In this document: piece by piece, positions 24,294-33,061 of the stretch
How positions within the stretch are numbered: position 1 is the first letter of the stretch
How the letters are laid out: the number at the start of each line of letters is the position of its first letter
Source of the DNA: Candidatus Phosphoribacter hodrii
GTDB taxonomy: Bacteria; Actinomycetota; Actinomycetes; Actinomycetales; Dermatophilaceae
Length of the DNA: 64,000 nucleotides
Assembly: GCA_016707175.1 (NCBI GenBank)
Contig: JADJIB010000003.1
Location: 124,001 to 188,000 of the forward strand
Direction: 5' to 3'
Notes under the pieces: generated by a model
The model's input: only the letters and a program-made list of their open reading frames with translations
What the model was told of the DNA's origin: nothing
Database searches by the model: none
Position numbers and translations under genes: made by a program

Positions 24294-25711
24294 CCGACCT
24301 CCTCCAGCGGGGTGAGCCCGGACACGTAGGCGGCCGCTTCGGTCCCGGTCAGGGCCTGCTCCCTCCACGCGGTCCCCCACCGCTCACCGGCCGCCGCTTC
24401 GTATGCCGTGCACGCCCCCTGGCGGGCAAGGTCGTCGGAGTCCGGGTTGACCAGGACGCGAGCCAGGTCGGGTCGCTCGGTGAGCAACTCACACGTCCGA
24501 TGGCAGCGTCGCGCGCTCGGCGGCGTGTCGATGGCTCGCGCCCGTTCGTGAAGCACCTGCGCGACCCCCCGGTCGAGGGCGGTGGACACCCAACCGTTGA
24601 TCAACGTGCTGTCCACGACCCCAACCTCCTCTCGCTCGACGGCCGACAGCCCCATCCACACCTTTTGCACGATGGCGCGCACGACGTGGTCGTCCATGCT
24701 CGATAGCTCACCGTAAGACTTTCGCAGCGACCACGCGATCTGATCTGCGGCCCACAGCCGCACCTTGGCCGAGATCGCCGCGGTGAGGTCGTCGTCGCGG
24801 GTGCCCGGGCCACCCTCGGCGATCCGACGCGGCGTGGCGCACCAGCGCTGCCAGATCGCACGTGCCTGCGCCAGCGGGGTGGACTCATCGAGGGTGGCCC
24901 TGGCCAAACTCTCGAGGATCACCCGGTGGGCGGGCCGGGCCAGCCCGTAACCCTGACACGCGCGCCAGATCTCGAGTTGGGCCAGGTGCTCGGGATCCTC
25001 GACCGCCCGTCCCTCCCGGCCCGGTCGACGGGTCCGCAACTTGGCGGCGTCGCTGAAGTGCAGCCGGTAGCGGTCATACACGGATCGGTCGGTCCCGAGT
25101 TGCCAGGAGCGTTCCCCAGGAACGCCGATCATCGGAGGCCGCTCGTCGTGGCCGAGGCCAATGCGCGACGGCGGATGGGTGCGGATCGCCTCCTTCCCGT
25201 CCTGGTTCCACAGCCGCAGGTATGCCGTGTGGTGCCGTTGGAAGAACTCCTCCGCAGCCATCGGCTCGGGCCGATCGAGGTGGCGTTCGGCGAGCTTACG
25301 TGCGACGTCGGCCTCGTCCAGCGGCTGCCCGATCGAGGTCGCGTAGTGCTGCCCGACCCGGACCGAGCAGAACTCGCTGAGCACGGCGGCGGTGGTCGGC
25401 GCGCCCTTGTCGTCGAGGATCTCCAGGGTCGCGACCACAATCCGTTGATGGGCGTCCAGGGCCTCGGAGATGAGGGGAAGGACCCGATCGAGCGTCGCCC
25501 TGGCGGCGTCGGCCTGAGCGGTCGTCAGCGGTTCGCGCGGACGTGGCGGAGTCCCCGCGTGGGCCGGCCAGTTGGCCTGGACGAGTCGGGCGCCGAGGTG
25601 CAGAGCGACATGGCTCGCCTTGGCACCCCCGCCGCGGCGGATCCGATGGTCCCAGGCCGGGCCGACGACGGCAGCCCGGCACAGCTCGACGAGCGTCGGG
25701 CGGCCGGTCAC
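24290..25711 (-). CDS. uncharacterised protein (first gene of the unknown cluster)
   Basis: 473 residues from a GTG at 25711 with GGGAG 8 bases upstream. It is largely helical. A C-terminal stretch (TAAISAKVRLWAADQIAWSL, DHVVRAIVQKVWMGLSAVER) loosely recalls sigma-70 region 2 helices in its aromatic spacing, but I would not assign it. Other notable parts are EEFFQRHHTAYLRLWNQDG and VGQHYATSIGQPLDEADVAR. No signal peptide or membrane helix. It is translationally coupled to the next gene and diverges from the kinase gene at 25948. Function unknown. Confidence 0.72.
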   Translation of the reverse strand: MTGRPTLVELCRAAVVGPAWDHRIRRGGGAKASHVALHLGARLVQANWPAHAGTPPRPREPLTTAQADAARATLDRVLPLISEALDAHQRIVVATLEILDDKGAPTTAAVLSEFCSVRVGQHYATSIGQPLDEADVARKLAERHLDRPEPMAAEEFFQRHHTAYLRLWNQDGKEAIRTHPPSRIGLGHDERPPMIGVPGERSWQLGTDRSVYDRYRLHFSDAAKLRTRRPGREGRAVEDPEHLAQLEIWRACQGYGLARPAHRVILESLARATLDESTPLAQARAIWQRWCATPRRIAEGGPGTRDDDLTAAISAKVRLWAADQIAWSLRKSYGELSSMDDHVVRAIVQKVWMGLSAVEREEVGVVDSTLINGWVSTALDRGVAQVLHERARAIDTPPSARRCHRTCELLTERPDLARVLVNPDSDDLARQGACTAYEAAAGERWGTAWREQALTGTEAAAYVSGLTPLEEVG

Positions 25712-25947
25712 CCCGGACTCCCGAGAACCTCGCGAGCATGCGCATCAACCCTCATCGGCAGCACGCCTCCCCTGGCCGGTCGTCACGCCGATGTGGCTCA
25801 CGGCCGGATGAGCCCCCCTGCATGCTCACCCGACCGTGTTGATGTTCCGATGTCGGGTGCCGTGACCTCACCCGCCATGCCATCCCTGACGGACAGAAAG
25901 AAGGGGGGCGCTCCGGACAAACCGGTCGGCCGTCTACTCTCGCGAGG

Positions 25948-26571
25948 GTGAACCTCGCCGATCTCGCCGATCTCGCTGTCCGGGCGCGTGATCTCATGGC
26001 CCCAGGTCGCCGGGTCGTGCTCGGCATCGTCGGCCCACCGGGCGTGGGGAAGTCGACCCTCGCCCAAGCCCTCGCCCGCGAGGTCGGTGAGCGGGCGGCA
26101 TACCTGCCGATGGATGGGTTCCACCTGCCCCAGGCGAGGTTGCGCGCCTTGGGCACACGCGACCGGATGGGGGCGCCTGAGACGTTCGATGCCGCGGGTT
26201 ACGCGGACCTGGTCGACGCGGTGGTCGCCAGCCCCGGTATGCCGCTCACCGCCCCCGGTTTCGACCGCACCGTCGAGGAGCCGGTCGCCGACGGAGTGCG
26301 GATCGATGCCAGTGCGCGGCTGGTGGTGACCGAGGGAAACTACCTGCTGCTTCCCGGCGGCGACTGGGAGCGGGCCCGGGTGCGGATGGCGGCGGTCTGG
26401 CAGTTGCGACTGGCCGATGAGACTCGGCGGGAGCGGCTGCTGGCGCGGCACATCGCCTTCGGCAAGTCGCCCGCCGAGGCGCTGGAGTGGATGACGCGCG
26501 TCGACGAGCCGAACGCTCGGCTCGTGCAGTCGTATGCCGCCCGCGCCGACCTCATCATCGACGTCACCTGA
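25948..26571 (+). CDS. P-loop nucleoside/nucleotide kinase family protein
   Basis: 207 residues from a GTG at 25948. The Walker A motif GPPGVGKST (about 29-37) is followed by YLPMDGFHLPQARLRALGTR, the substrate region of the phosphoribulokinase/uridine-kinase/PanK family, then GAPETFDAAGY and a VVTEGNYLLLPGGDWE segment. RRERLLARHIAFGKSPAEAL matches the lid region of this group. It would phosphorylate a small metabolite (nucleoside, pantothenate or a sugar derivative) with ATP; the substrate is unclear. It stands alone between the unknown cluster and the convergent nitrilase gene. Confidence 0.85.
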   Translation: MNLADLADLAVRARDLMAPGRRVVLGIVGPPGVGKSTLAQALAREVGERAAYLPMDGFHLPQARLRALGTRDRMGAPETFDAAGYADLVDAVVASPGMPLTAPGFDRTVEEPVADGVRIDASARLVVTEGNYLLLPGGDWERARVRMAAVWQLRLADETRRERLLARHIAFGKSPAEALEWMTRVDEPNARLVQSYAARADLIIDVT

Positions 26572-26608
26572 GGGGTCCAGCCCCCTCGCAGATCAGGCTT
26601 GGTACGGA

Positions 26609-27544
26609 TCAGGCCTGGGTACGGATCAGGGCGGCGTAGGAGTCGGGGCGGCGGGTGCGTAGGAAGGGGAACAGGTCCAACCAGTCTGAGCCTTGGTCGA
26701 GATCGAGGTCGGCGACCAGGACGGCCTCGCTGTCGCGGGGTGCTTGGACGAGGACCCGCCCATACGGATCGGCGATGAACGAACTCCCGTAGAAGGTGAT
26801 GATCCCCTCGCTGCCGGTGCGGTTGGGCACGACGACGAACAACCCGTTGGCAATCGCGTGGGCGATGATCGTGTGCTGCCACAACGGCTGCGTGTCGAAC
26901 TCGGGGTGATCGGGCTCTGACCCAATCGCCGTCGGGTAGGCGAGGACTTGGGCGCCGCCGAGTGCGTAGGCCCGCGCCACCTCCGGGAACCACTCGTCCC
27001 AGCAGGTCGGCATCCCCAGCCGGACGGCGGGATCCTCAAGCGCCACCACGGGATAGGCGTCATCTGCCGGTCCCGGCCGGAAGTACAGGTCCTCGTAGTA
27101 GCCGGCGGTGACGGGGATGTGGGTCTTGCGGGTGCGGGCCACCAACTCCCCGGACGGAGCAACGAGGACGGCAGTGTTGTAGCCACGGCCATCGCCGGCG
27201 TCGGCGCGTTCGTAGAGGCTCGCGTGGACGTACACGCCGTGCTCGCGGGCCAGCTCGGACGCGAACGTCACCGTCGGCCCGGACTCGAGGTCTTCGGCGT
27301 TCACGGCTGGTATGCCGCTCGGGCGGGTGTCGGCGGGGTAACGCGAGAGGGTCAGCTCGGGGAGGAAGACGATCCGTGCGCCCGCGCCCACCGCGAGGTG
27401 AACGCCAGCACTGAGCCTGGCGCGAAGGCGGTCCGCATCGGCATCCCACGCGTGCTGGACGAGGCCGACGCGAAGCAGTTCTTGGCTCGGAGAGTGAGCG
27501 CGGGCGGGAGAGACGGGGACCCCGTTGGCGACGATGAGTTGCAT
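26609..27544 (-). CDS. carbon-nitrogen hydrolase (nitrilase family amidase)
   Basis: 311 residues. The nitrilase-fold catalytic triad is visible as Glu63 (FLPELTLSRYP), Lys140 (RKTHIPV) and Cys181 (MPTCWDEWFPE). The CWDEWFPE pattern and the EDLYFRPG segment are close to N-carbamoylputrescine amidase and beta-ureidopropionase. It would hydrolyse an N-carbamoyl compound or amide in the cytoplasm. It lies 52 bp downstream of the amidohydrolase gene in the TetR-linked operon with an NCS1 permease, which suggests uptake and stepwise hydrolysis of a nitrogenous heterocycle or carbamoyl compound. Confidence 0.88.
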   Translation of the reverse strand: MQLIVANGVPVSPARAHSPSQELLRVGLVQHAWDADADRLRARLSAGVHLAVGAGARIVFLPELTLSRYPADTRPSGIPAVNAEDLESGPTVTFASELAREHGVYVHASLYERADAGDGRGYNTAVLVAPSGELVARTRKTHIPVTAGYYEDLYFRPGPADDAYPVVALEDPAVRLGMPTCWDEWFPEVARAYALGGAQVLAYPTAIGSEPDHPEFDTQPLWQHTIIAHAIANGLFVVVPNRTGSEGIITFYGSSFIADPYGRVLVQAPRDSEAVLVADLDLDQGSDWLDLFPFLRTRRPDSYAALIRTQA

Positions 27545-27596
27545 GGTGGACCTTTCGCAGGTGGGAAGTGTCGAGAGTGTTCGGCGGTTGCCGCGG

Positions 27597-29297
27597 TCAG
27601 GCCTCGTAGACGACTCGCCCGGCCGCGACCGTCATGACGACGCTGGCGTCGCTCACGCCTTGCAGAGAGTGCGGCGGGCCGCCGCCGATGGGCGCCCGGG
27701 TGCCGATGCGTAGATCCGTCCCGAAGAGGTCGGCGTCGAGGACGGCGAGATCGGCGCGGGCTCCGACGCGGATCGCCCCACCGTCATCGTCATGGTTGAC
27801 CCACGCCGAACCGGCGGTGAAGGCATCCAGGGCCGCGTCGAGGGTGAGTCGCTCGTGTGGCAGGAAGGCGGCGAGCTCGCGGTCTGCGGGGTCTGATCGG
27901 GTGGTGGCCACCTCGATCTGGGCGAGCGGGTCGGCCGTCGTCACGGCCCAGTCGCTGCCCATCGCGAGCCGAGTGCCCGCGGCGGCGAGGCTGGCGAACG
28001 GATACTGCAGGGCCGTGCGATCCGGCCCAAGGAAGGGGGTCGTGAGCACCTCCATCTGAGGGTCGTTCTTGGCCCAGTAGGCCTGGGCGTTGGCCGTGAC
28101 CCCCAACGCGCTGAACCGGGGGATATCGCTGCGCTGCAGCACCTGGAGGTGGGCGATGTGGTGGCGACGATCGTTGCGGCCGTTGGCCGTTCGCGCTGCG
28201 GCGATGGCGTCCAACGCAGTCCGGGCAGCCCGGTCGCCGATGGCGTGTTGGTGGACCTGGAAACCTGCCGCGTCGAGCGCGGTCACCGCCTCGGCGAGCA
28301 GTTCCGGGTCGACATAGAGCAGGCCCCGGTTGTCGGTGTGCCCGCCACATCCGTCGCAGTACGGCTCCAGCAGGGCTCCGGTGTAGGTCTCCAAGACCCC
28401 GTCAACCATGATCTTCACGCTCGTCGGGTGGAACCCTGGTACGCCTGAGTCGGCATGGTTCCCGGTGGCGGCCTCCCGCTGGCTGCAGAGGTCGGCGATC
28501 TGGTCCAGGCCGCGGTGGCGGTCCCACCACAGTGCCCCGACGACGCGCGCGGTGAGCCGACCGTCCGCCGCGAGGCTGCGGTATGCCGCGAGCGTCGAGG
28601 GCGTGACCCACGCGTCCTGCCATCCGGTGATGCCCAGCGCGTGCAGGTGCTCCTGCGCCGTCAGAATCGCCTCCTCCCACTCGAGGCGACTCGGGGGAGG
28701 GACCACGCGATCGTTGAACGTGTAGGCCGCGCCCTCGTGGAGCATGCCGGTCGGTTCCCCGGTCTGAGGGTCGCGCTCGATGCGCCCGTCGCTCGGATCA
28801 ACGGTGTCCCTCGTGATGCCCCCGGCGAGCAGCGCCGCGCTGTTCACCCAGGCGGAGTGGACGTCACGGTTGAAGAGGAAGACCGGCCGGTCCGGGACGA
28901 TCGCGTCGAGGTCCTCCTTGCGGGCCAGACCATTCGGGAAGTCCTCCATGGCCCAGCCGCCACCGACCACCCACGGCTCGTTCGGATGGTTGGCTGCAAA
29001 CCGGGCGACGGCGTCGAGATAGGCCGGGCGGCCGGGCAGGTCGTTGAGCCAGACCCGAAGGAGATTGCGTCCGGCGAAGGGCGCGTGGACGTGGGCGTCC
29101 TGGAAGCCTGGCAGGACCGTGGCACCCCGCGCCTGCACGACTCGGGTCCGCGACCCCCGGAGGGCGAGGACGTCTGCGTCGTCCCCGACCGCGGTGATGC
29201 GGTCGCCGGTGACGGCGATCGCGGCGGCATACCGACCGGGGGCGAGGCGAGCACGCGCTCCCACGACGAGCAGGTCCGGTGCCGGGGTCGTGGTCAT
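27597..29297 (-). CDS. amidohydrolase family protein (YtcJ-like)
   Basis: 566 residues from the ATG at 29297, which overlaps the permease stop (ATGA). VLPGFQDAHVHAPFAGRN gives the first metal-binding His pair; FQVHQHAIGDRAARTALDAI and RHHIAHLQVLQ give further His ligands, and LAMGSDWAVTTADPLAQIEV the catalytic Asp region. The order and length match the YtcJ/N-substituted formamide deformylase branch (Amidohydro_3). It would hydrolyse an amide or cyclic amide at a metal centre. Middle gene of the permease-amidohydrolase-nitrilase operon. Confidence 0.9.
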   Translation of the reverse strand: MTTTPAPDLLVVGARARLAPGRYAAAIAVTGDRITAVGDDADVLALRGSRTRVVQARGATVLPGFQDAHVHAPFAGRNLLRVWLNDLPGRPAYLDAVARFAANHPNEPWVVGGGWAMEDFPNGLARKEDLDAIVPDRPVFLFNRDVHSAWVNSAALLAGGITRDTVDPSDGRIERDPQTGEPTGMLHEGAAYTFNDRVVPPPSRLEWEEAILTAQEHLHALGITGWQDAWVTPSTLAAYRSLAADGRLTARVVGALWWDRHRGLDQIADLCSQREAATGNHADSGVPGFHPTSVKIMVDGVLETYTGALLEPYCDGCGGHTDNRGLLYVDPELLAEAVTALDAAGFQVHQHAIGDRAARTALDAIAAARTANGRNDRRHHIAHLQVLQRSDIPRFSALGVTANAQAYWAKNDPQMEVLTTPFLGPDRTALQYPFASLAAAGTRLAMGSDWAVTTADPLAQIEVATTRSDPADRELAAFLPHERLTLDAALDAFTAGSAWVNHDDDGGAIRVGARADLAVLDADLFGTDLRIGTRAPIGGGPPHSLQGVSDASVVMTVAAGRVVYEA

Positions 29298-30739
29298 CTG
29301 TGGACCAGTCCCTCGGCTGCCACGACCTCGCGCTCGGCCGTGAGGTCGAGGCTGCGGCAGAGCACGAGGTAGATCACGGCGGCGACCGGCAGACCGACGA
29401 ACATGGAGTAGTCGACGTTCCCCAGGGCGGCCGCGAAACTGCCGGTGAAGGGCGAGGTGACCATGAACGGGACCATGACGACCAGCGCGCCGAGGTATGC
29501 CGCCTGGCCGCGCCAGCCCCAGCGGCCATACATCCCGTGGGGGTTGAACATCTCCTGGATCGAGTAATTGCCCCGCCGGACGAAGAAGTAGTCGACCAGG
29601 TTGATCGAGGTCCACGGGGTGAAGGCGTAGGCCAGGAAGATGAGGACGTTGCCGTAGAAGCTGTTGAACCGCTCGATGCCGACGAACTGGGCGATGAGCC
29701 AGACGGTGACGAACATGATGCCGATGCCGATGACCCGGATGCGGCGGCTCGGCGCTACCGGCCTGATGGAGTCGCGGATCGAGATCATGGACATCATTCC
29801 GCCGTACTGGTTGATCGCCATGACCGACAGCAGGCCGAGGAGTAGCGCGAATACTGCGACCCAGCCGAAGCCGTTGATCAGGCTGTCGGCTGCCGACCGG
29901 AAGGCCTCGACGGGCGTCGCGTCCGGGCCGGCGGCGGCATACATGATGGACCCGAGCGCGAAGACCCACAGGCCTGAGACGGCGCTCGGGAGGTAGGTCC
30001 ACCAGAAGGTGGAGCGGACGCCGACGCTCGCGGGCAGGTAGCGGGAGTAGTCGGACACGTAGGGCGCCCAGCCGAGTTGGAAGCCGGCGACGATGACGAA
30101 GACGGTCATGAACGGTGCTGGCTGGAAGTCGCCGAGCGCCCAGGTCTCTGCGGTGAGTCGACCATCCTTGAGGGCAGCGACCGAAAGGGTGACCATCAGG
30201 GCGATGAGTGGCCAGGTGAGGACCCGGTTGACCCGATGGATCCAGTGGTAACCGAACAGGGCGATGACCGCAGCAATCAAGGCAGCGATGAAGTACCCGA
30301 CGTTGGTGTTGATGCCGAACAGTTCATGGAAGGCGTCTCCGGAGAGCAGCGCATCGGACGTGTTGTAGGCGATGTAGTTGATGAGGGCGAAGACCCACAC
30401 GGTGACGGCGGCTCCGAGGTACCCGAATTGCGGGCGAGATTGGACCAACTGCGGAAGCCCCAGCTGTGGACCTTGCGCTGAGTGGAAGGCCATGAAGAAG
30501 GTGCCGAACAGCGACCCGAGGACCGTCGCGATGAGGGTCCAGACGAGGCCGGCGCCGATCGACAGTGCCGTGACGCCGGTGGCCATCGCGGTGAGGTTGA
30601 TGTTGCTGACGAACCAGATGGCGCCGAGATGGGTGACCTTGCCATGCCGCTCGGTGCCGGGGACATAGTCGATCGAGTGCAGTTCGATCGATGCCGGCTG
30701 GCGGGGCTCGGCCAGTTCGTTGTCCAAGGAAGGTGACAT
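29294..30739 (-). CDS. NCS1-family (cytosine/purine/allantoin) permease
   Basis: 481 residues with about twelve membrane segments. The early GAIWFVSNINLTAMATGV, the PQLVQSRPQFGYLGA segment and VSDYSRYLPASVGVRSTFW are hallmark NCS1 (nucleobase:cation symporter) blocks. It would import a nucleobase, hydantoin, allantoin or similar compound with a cation. It is the first gene of the operon; its start lies 51 bp from the perfect operator at 30791-30821, implying control by the divergent TetR protein. Confidence 0.92.
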   Translation of the reverse strand: MSPSLDNELAEPRQPASIELHSIDYVPGTERHGKVTHLGAIWFVSNINLTAMATGVTALSIGAGLVWTLIATVLGSLFGTFFMAFHSAQGPQLGLPQLVQSRPQFGYLGAAVTVWVFALINYIAYNTSDALLSGDAFHELFGINTNVGYFIAALIAAVIALFGYHWIHRVNRVLTWPLIALMVTLSVAALKDGRLTAETWALGDFQPAPFMTVFVIVAGFQLGWAPYVSDYSRYLPASVGVRSTFWWTYLPSAVSGLWVFALGSIMYAAAGPDATPVEAFRSAADSLINGFGWVAVFALLLGLLSVMAINQYGGMMSMISIRDSIRPVAPSRRIRVIGIGIMFVTVWLIAQFVGIERFNSFYGNVLIFLAYAFTPWTSINLVDYFFVRRGNYSIQEMFNPHGMYGRWGWRGQAAYLGALVVMVPFMVTSPFTGSFAAALGNVDYSMFVGLPVAAVIYLVLCRSLDLTAEREVVAAEGLVHR

Positions 30740-30790
30740 GGGTTCCTCCGTCGCGGGGCCCTGGGCGCCAAGCGGGGCATCCCGCTGCGA

Positions 30791-30821
30791 TGCGCCAAAC
30801 TAACAACGTTAGTTTGGCGCA
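30791..30821. promoter_or_regulatory. perfect inverted repeat operator, 14-bp arms, TetR-type
   Basis: Left arm TGCGCCAAACTAAC and right arm GTTAGTTTGGCGCA are exact reverse complements around a 3-bp spacer (AAC). It sits between the divergent NCS1 permease (start 30739) and TetR (start 30981) genes. Its symmetry and AT-rich core in GC-rich DNA suit a TetR dimer pair. Confidence 0.85.
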
Positions 30822-30980
30822 ACGTACACCCGGGTGAGGTGCGCCACAAGAGGCAGCGACAGCAGGGGGCCCTGGGGCATGCGGCGACGGGAGGTACTGT
30901 CGGGCACGGCTGATCCCAGCCCGACCCGACGATCCCGTTCGGTGCTCGGCTATTCGGGGGGCCTTGATCGAGGAGGAAGC

Positions 30981-31592
30981 ATGGGCGGCCGGCGTCCGCG
31001 GCTGAGCCGTGACGATATTGCGCTGACCGCCCTGGACATCCTGGACACCGAAGGGTTGTCCGCGCTGACCATGCGGCACCTGGCCGCACGCCTGGGCGTG
31101 CGAGCCGCGTCGCTCTACAACCATGTATCCGGCTACGACGAGATCATCGACCTCATCCAAGACTTGGTGAACCAAGAGATCGACCTGGACACCCTTCGTG
31201 CCGCCGAGTTTGCCGACGGGCTCATGGGCTTCGCTCGCAGCTACCGCGACGCCTTCCTGCGCCACCCGCATGCCCTGCCACACCTGGTCCGCCGCCAGAT
31301 GGCTAGCCCGAATGCGTTGCGTACGTTCGATGCGCTGGCGGGCTTCCTCGCTCGGCACGGCGTACCCGAGGCCGACGTATTTGTCACCATGGGCATGATC
31401 GACGGCGCGATTCTCGGTGCGAGCCTGGACCTCTTCGAGGGTGGTTTCGGCCCCTCGGCCCGGTATGCCGCGTCGCACCCTTCGCTCGCCGCGGCCCTCG
31501 CCGCCGCTGACCGGGACCGGGTCAATGAGGCGGCCTTCGAGCTGGCCCTGCGCGGCATCGTCGCAGCGATCGAGGGCACCCTGAGTCGGTGA
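30981..31592 (+). CDS. TetR/AcrR family transcriptional regulator
   Basis: 203 residues from the ATG at 30981 with GAGGAAG upstream. The N-terminal HTH reads LSRDDIALTALDILDTEGLS then LTMRHLAARLGVRAASLYNH, followed by a helical ligand-binding domain. The VRAASLYNHVSGYDEIIDLI recognition region is like TetR-class regulators with a TetR_C-type C-terminus. It most likely represses the divergent permease-amidohydrolase-nitrilase operon and itself through the palindrome at 30791-30821. The downstream MFS gene overlaps its stop (GTGA), so it may be co-transcribed. Confidence 0.9.
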   Translation: MGGRRPRLSRDDIALTALDILDTEGLSALTMRHLAARLGVRAASLYNHVSGYDEIIDLIQDLVNQEIDLDTLRAAEFADGLMGFARSYRDAFLRHPHALPHLVRRQMASPNALRTFDALAGFLARHGVPEADVFVTMGMIDGAILGASLDLFEGGFGPSARYAASHPSLAAALAAADRDRVNEAAFELALRGIVAAIEGTLSR

Positions 31593-33061
31593 CCGGCCCA
31601 GCCGGTCTGGGCCGCGTGGTCACGTGCGACGGCGGGGGTTCGACGGCGGGGTTTCGACGGCGGGTTGACTCACGCCGCGTACGCCTGCGCGCCGCCGCGC
31701 CGGCGACGCCGCCCACACCCACGGCCCTTCCCGCACGGGTGCGGCGGGGATACGCGCTCGGCGGCGTGGCAACCGGGTCCTTCGGGACCGTCCCCGGCCT
31801 GATGCTCCTGCCCTACCTCACCGAACGGCTCGGCGTCCCCGCGGCGCTCGCCGGTGTCATCGTCTTCGCCCCCAAAGCATGGGACGTCATCCTCAACCCG
31901 ATCGCCGGCCGGATCAGCGATCACTCGACACATCCCGACGGCCCGCGCCGCCCGTTCCTGCTGCGCGCCGGCCTGGCTCTCGCGGTCGCCTTCGCCCTCC
32001 TCTTCGCCGGCCCGGCCTCACCGCAAGCCCTCGCCGCCGGATGGGTGGCCGTGCTCTTCCTCGCGTGCGCGACGGCATACGCCTTCTTCCAGGTGCCCTA
32101 TGTCGCGATGCCCGCCGAGCTCACCGACTCCCCCCGCGAGCGGACCCGCATCATGAGCCTGCGGGTGGCGGTCCTCGCGCTCGCGATCCTCATCAGCGGC
32201 GGGCTCGCGCCGATGGTCCGCACGATGGTCGGCCCGGAGCGGGGGTATGCCGTGATGGGCCTGTTCGTCGCCGTCCTCATCGCGGTCGGTGCCCTCGGCG
32301 CGTGGTGGGGGACCCGTGGCGCGCCAGTGCGGGCCGTTGCGGCTGCGCCCGGCGGTCTGCGCAGCCAATTGGCGCTCGTCGCAGGCAATCCCAGCTTCCG
32401 GGCGCTGATCCTCACCTTCATCGTCCAGGCTCTCGCGACGGGGGCGATGCTCGCCGGAGTCGACTACGTCGCGCGTCACGTGCTGCGCGACCCGGGCGCC
32501 GGGTCGGTGCTGTTTGTGTGCTTCGTCGCCCCCGCCATCGTCTGCACGCCCCTTTGGGAGCGGCTCGCCGCCCGCCTCGGCAAGCGCCGCGCGTATGCCG
32601 CCGCGAGCCTCACCCTCGCCGCCGGGGCCGCCGCTCTGGTCGCGGCCCGGGTCATGCCGGCCGCGTTGGTCTATGTCGCGGTGGCCGTCGTCGGGGTCGG
32701 GTATGCCGGTGCCCAGATGCTTCCGCTGTCGATGTTGCCCGACGTGGCAGCCGCCGATGCCGCCGAGTCGGGGGAGAACCGGGTCGGCGTCTTCACCGGC
32801 GTGTGGACCGCCGGCGAGACCCTCGGGATGGCCCTCGGTCCCTTCGTCTTCGGCCTGGTCCTGGCCGCCGGAGGTTATGTGTCCTCCACCGACTCGACTG
32901 CGGCCCAGCCAGATTCGGCGGTCATGGCAATCGTGCTCGGCTTCTCGGTCCTGCCGGCGCTCCTCACCCTGGCCTCGCTCTTCTTCCTCCGGGGCTACTC
33001 TCCGCCGATGCCCCGCGGCTTCGCGACCTACGGCCCAGAATCCGAGGTGGATCGCCCATGA
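31589..33061 (+). CDS. MFS/GPH-family transporter
   Basis: Up to 490 residues from a GTG overlapping the TetR stop; the first 50 or so residues are Arg/Pro-rich, so a later start is possible. The core GYALGGVATGSFGTVPGLML, WDVILNPIAGRISDHS and ATAYAFFQVPYVAMPAELTD match the glycoside-pentoside-hexuronide (melibiose carrier) branch, with the Asp in DVILNPIAGRISD as expected for a cation symporter. About twelve membrane helices. It overlaps the PLP decarboxylase gene by ATGA, so both proteins likely handle related compounds. Confidence 0.85.
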   Translation: MTGPAGLGRVVTCDGGGSTAGFRRRVDSRRVRLRAAAPATPPTPTALPARVRRGYALGGVATGSFGTVPGLMLLPYLTERLGVPAALAGVIVFAPKAWDVILNPIAGRISDHSTHPDGPRRPFLLRAGLALAVAFALLFAGPASPQALAAGWVAVLFLACATAYAFFQVPYVAMPAELTDSPRERTRIMSLRVAVLALAILISGGLAPMVRTMVGPERGYAVMGLFVAVLIAVGALGAWWGTRGAPVRAVAAAPGGLRSQLALVAGNPSFRALILTFIVQALATGAMLAGVDYVARHVLRDPGAGSVLFVCFVAPAIVCTPLWERLAARLGKRRAYAAASLTLAAGAAALVAARVMPAALVYVAVAVVGVGYAGAQMLPLSMLPDVAAADAAESGENRVGVFTGVWTAGETLGMALGPFVFGLVLAAGGYVSSTDSTAAQPDSAVMAIVLGFSVLPALLTLASLFFLRGYSPPMPRGFATYGPESEVDRP

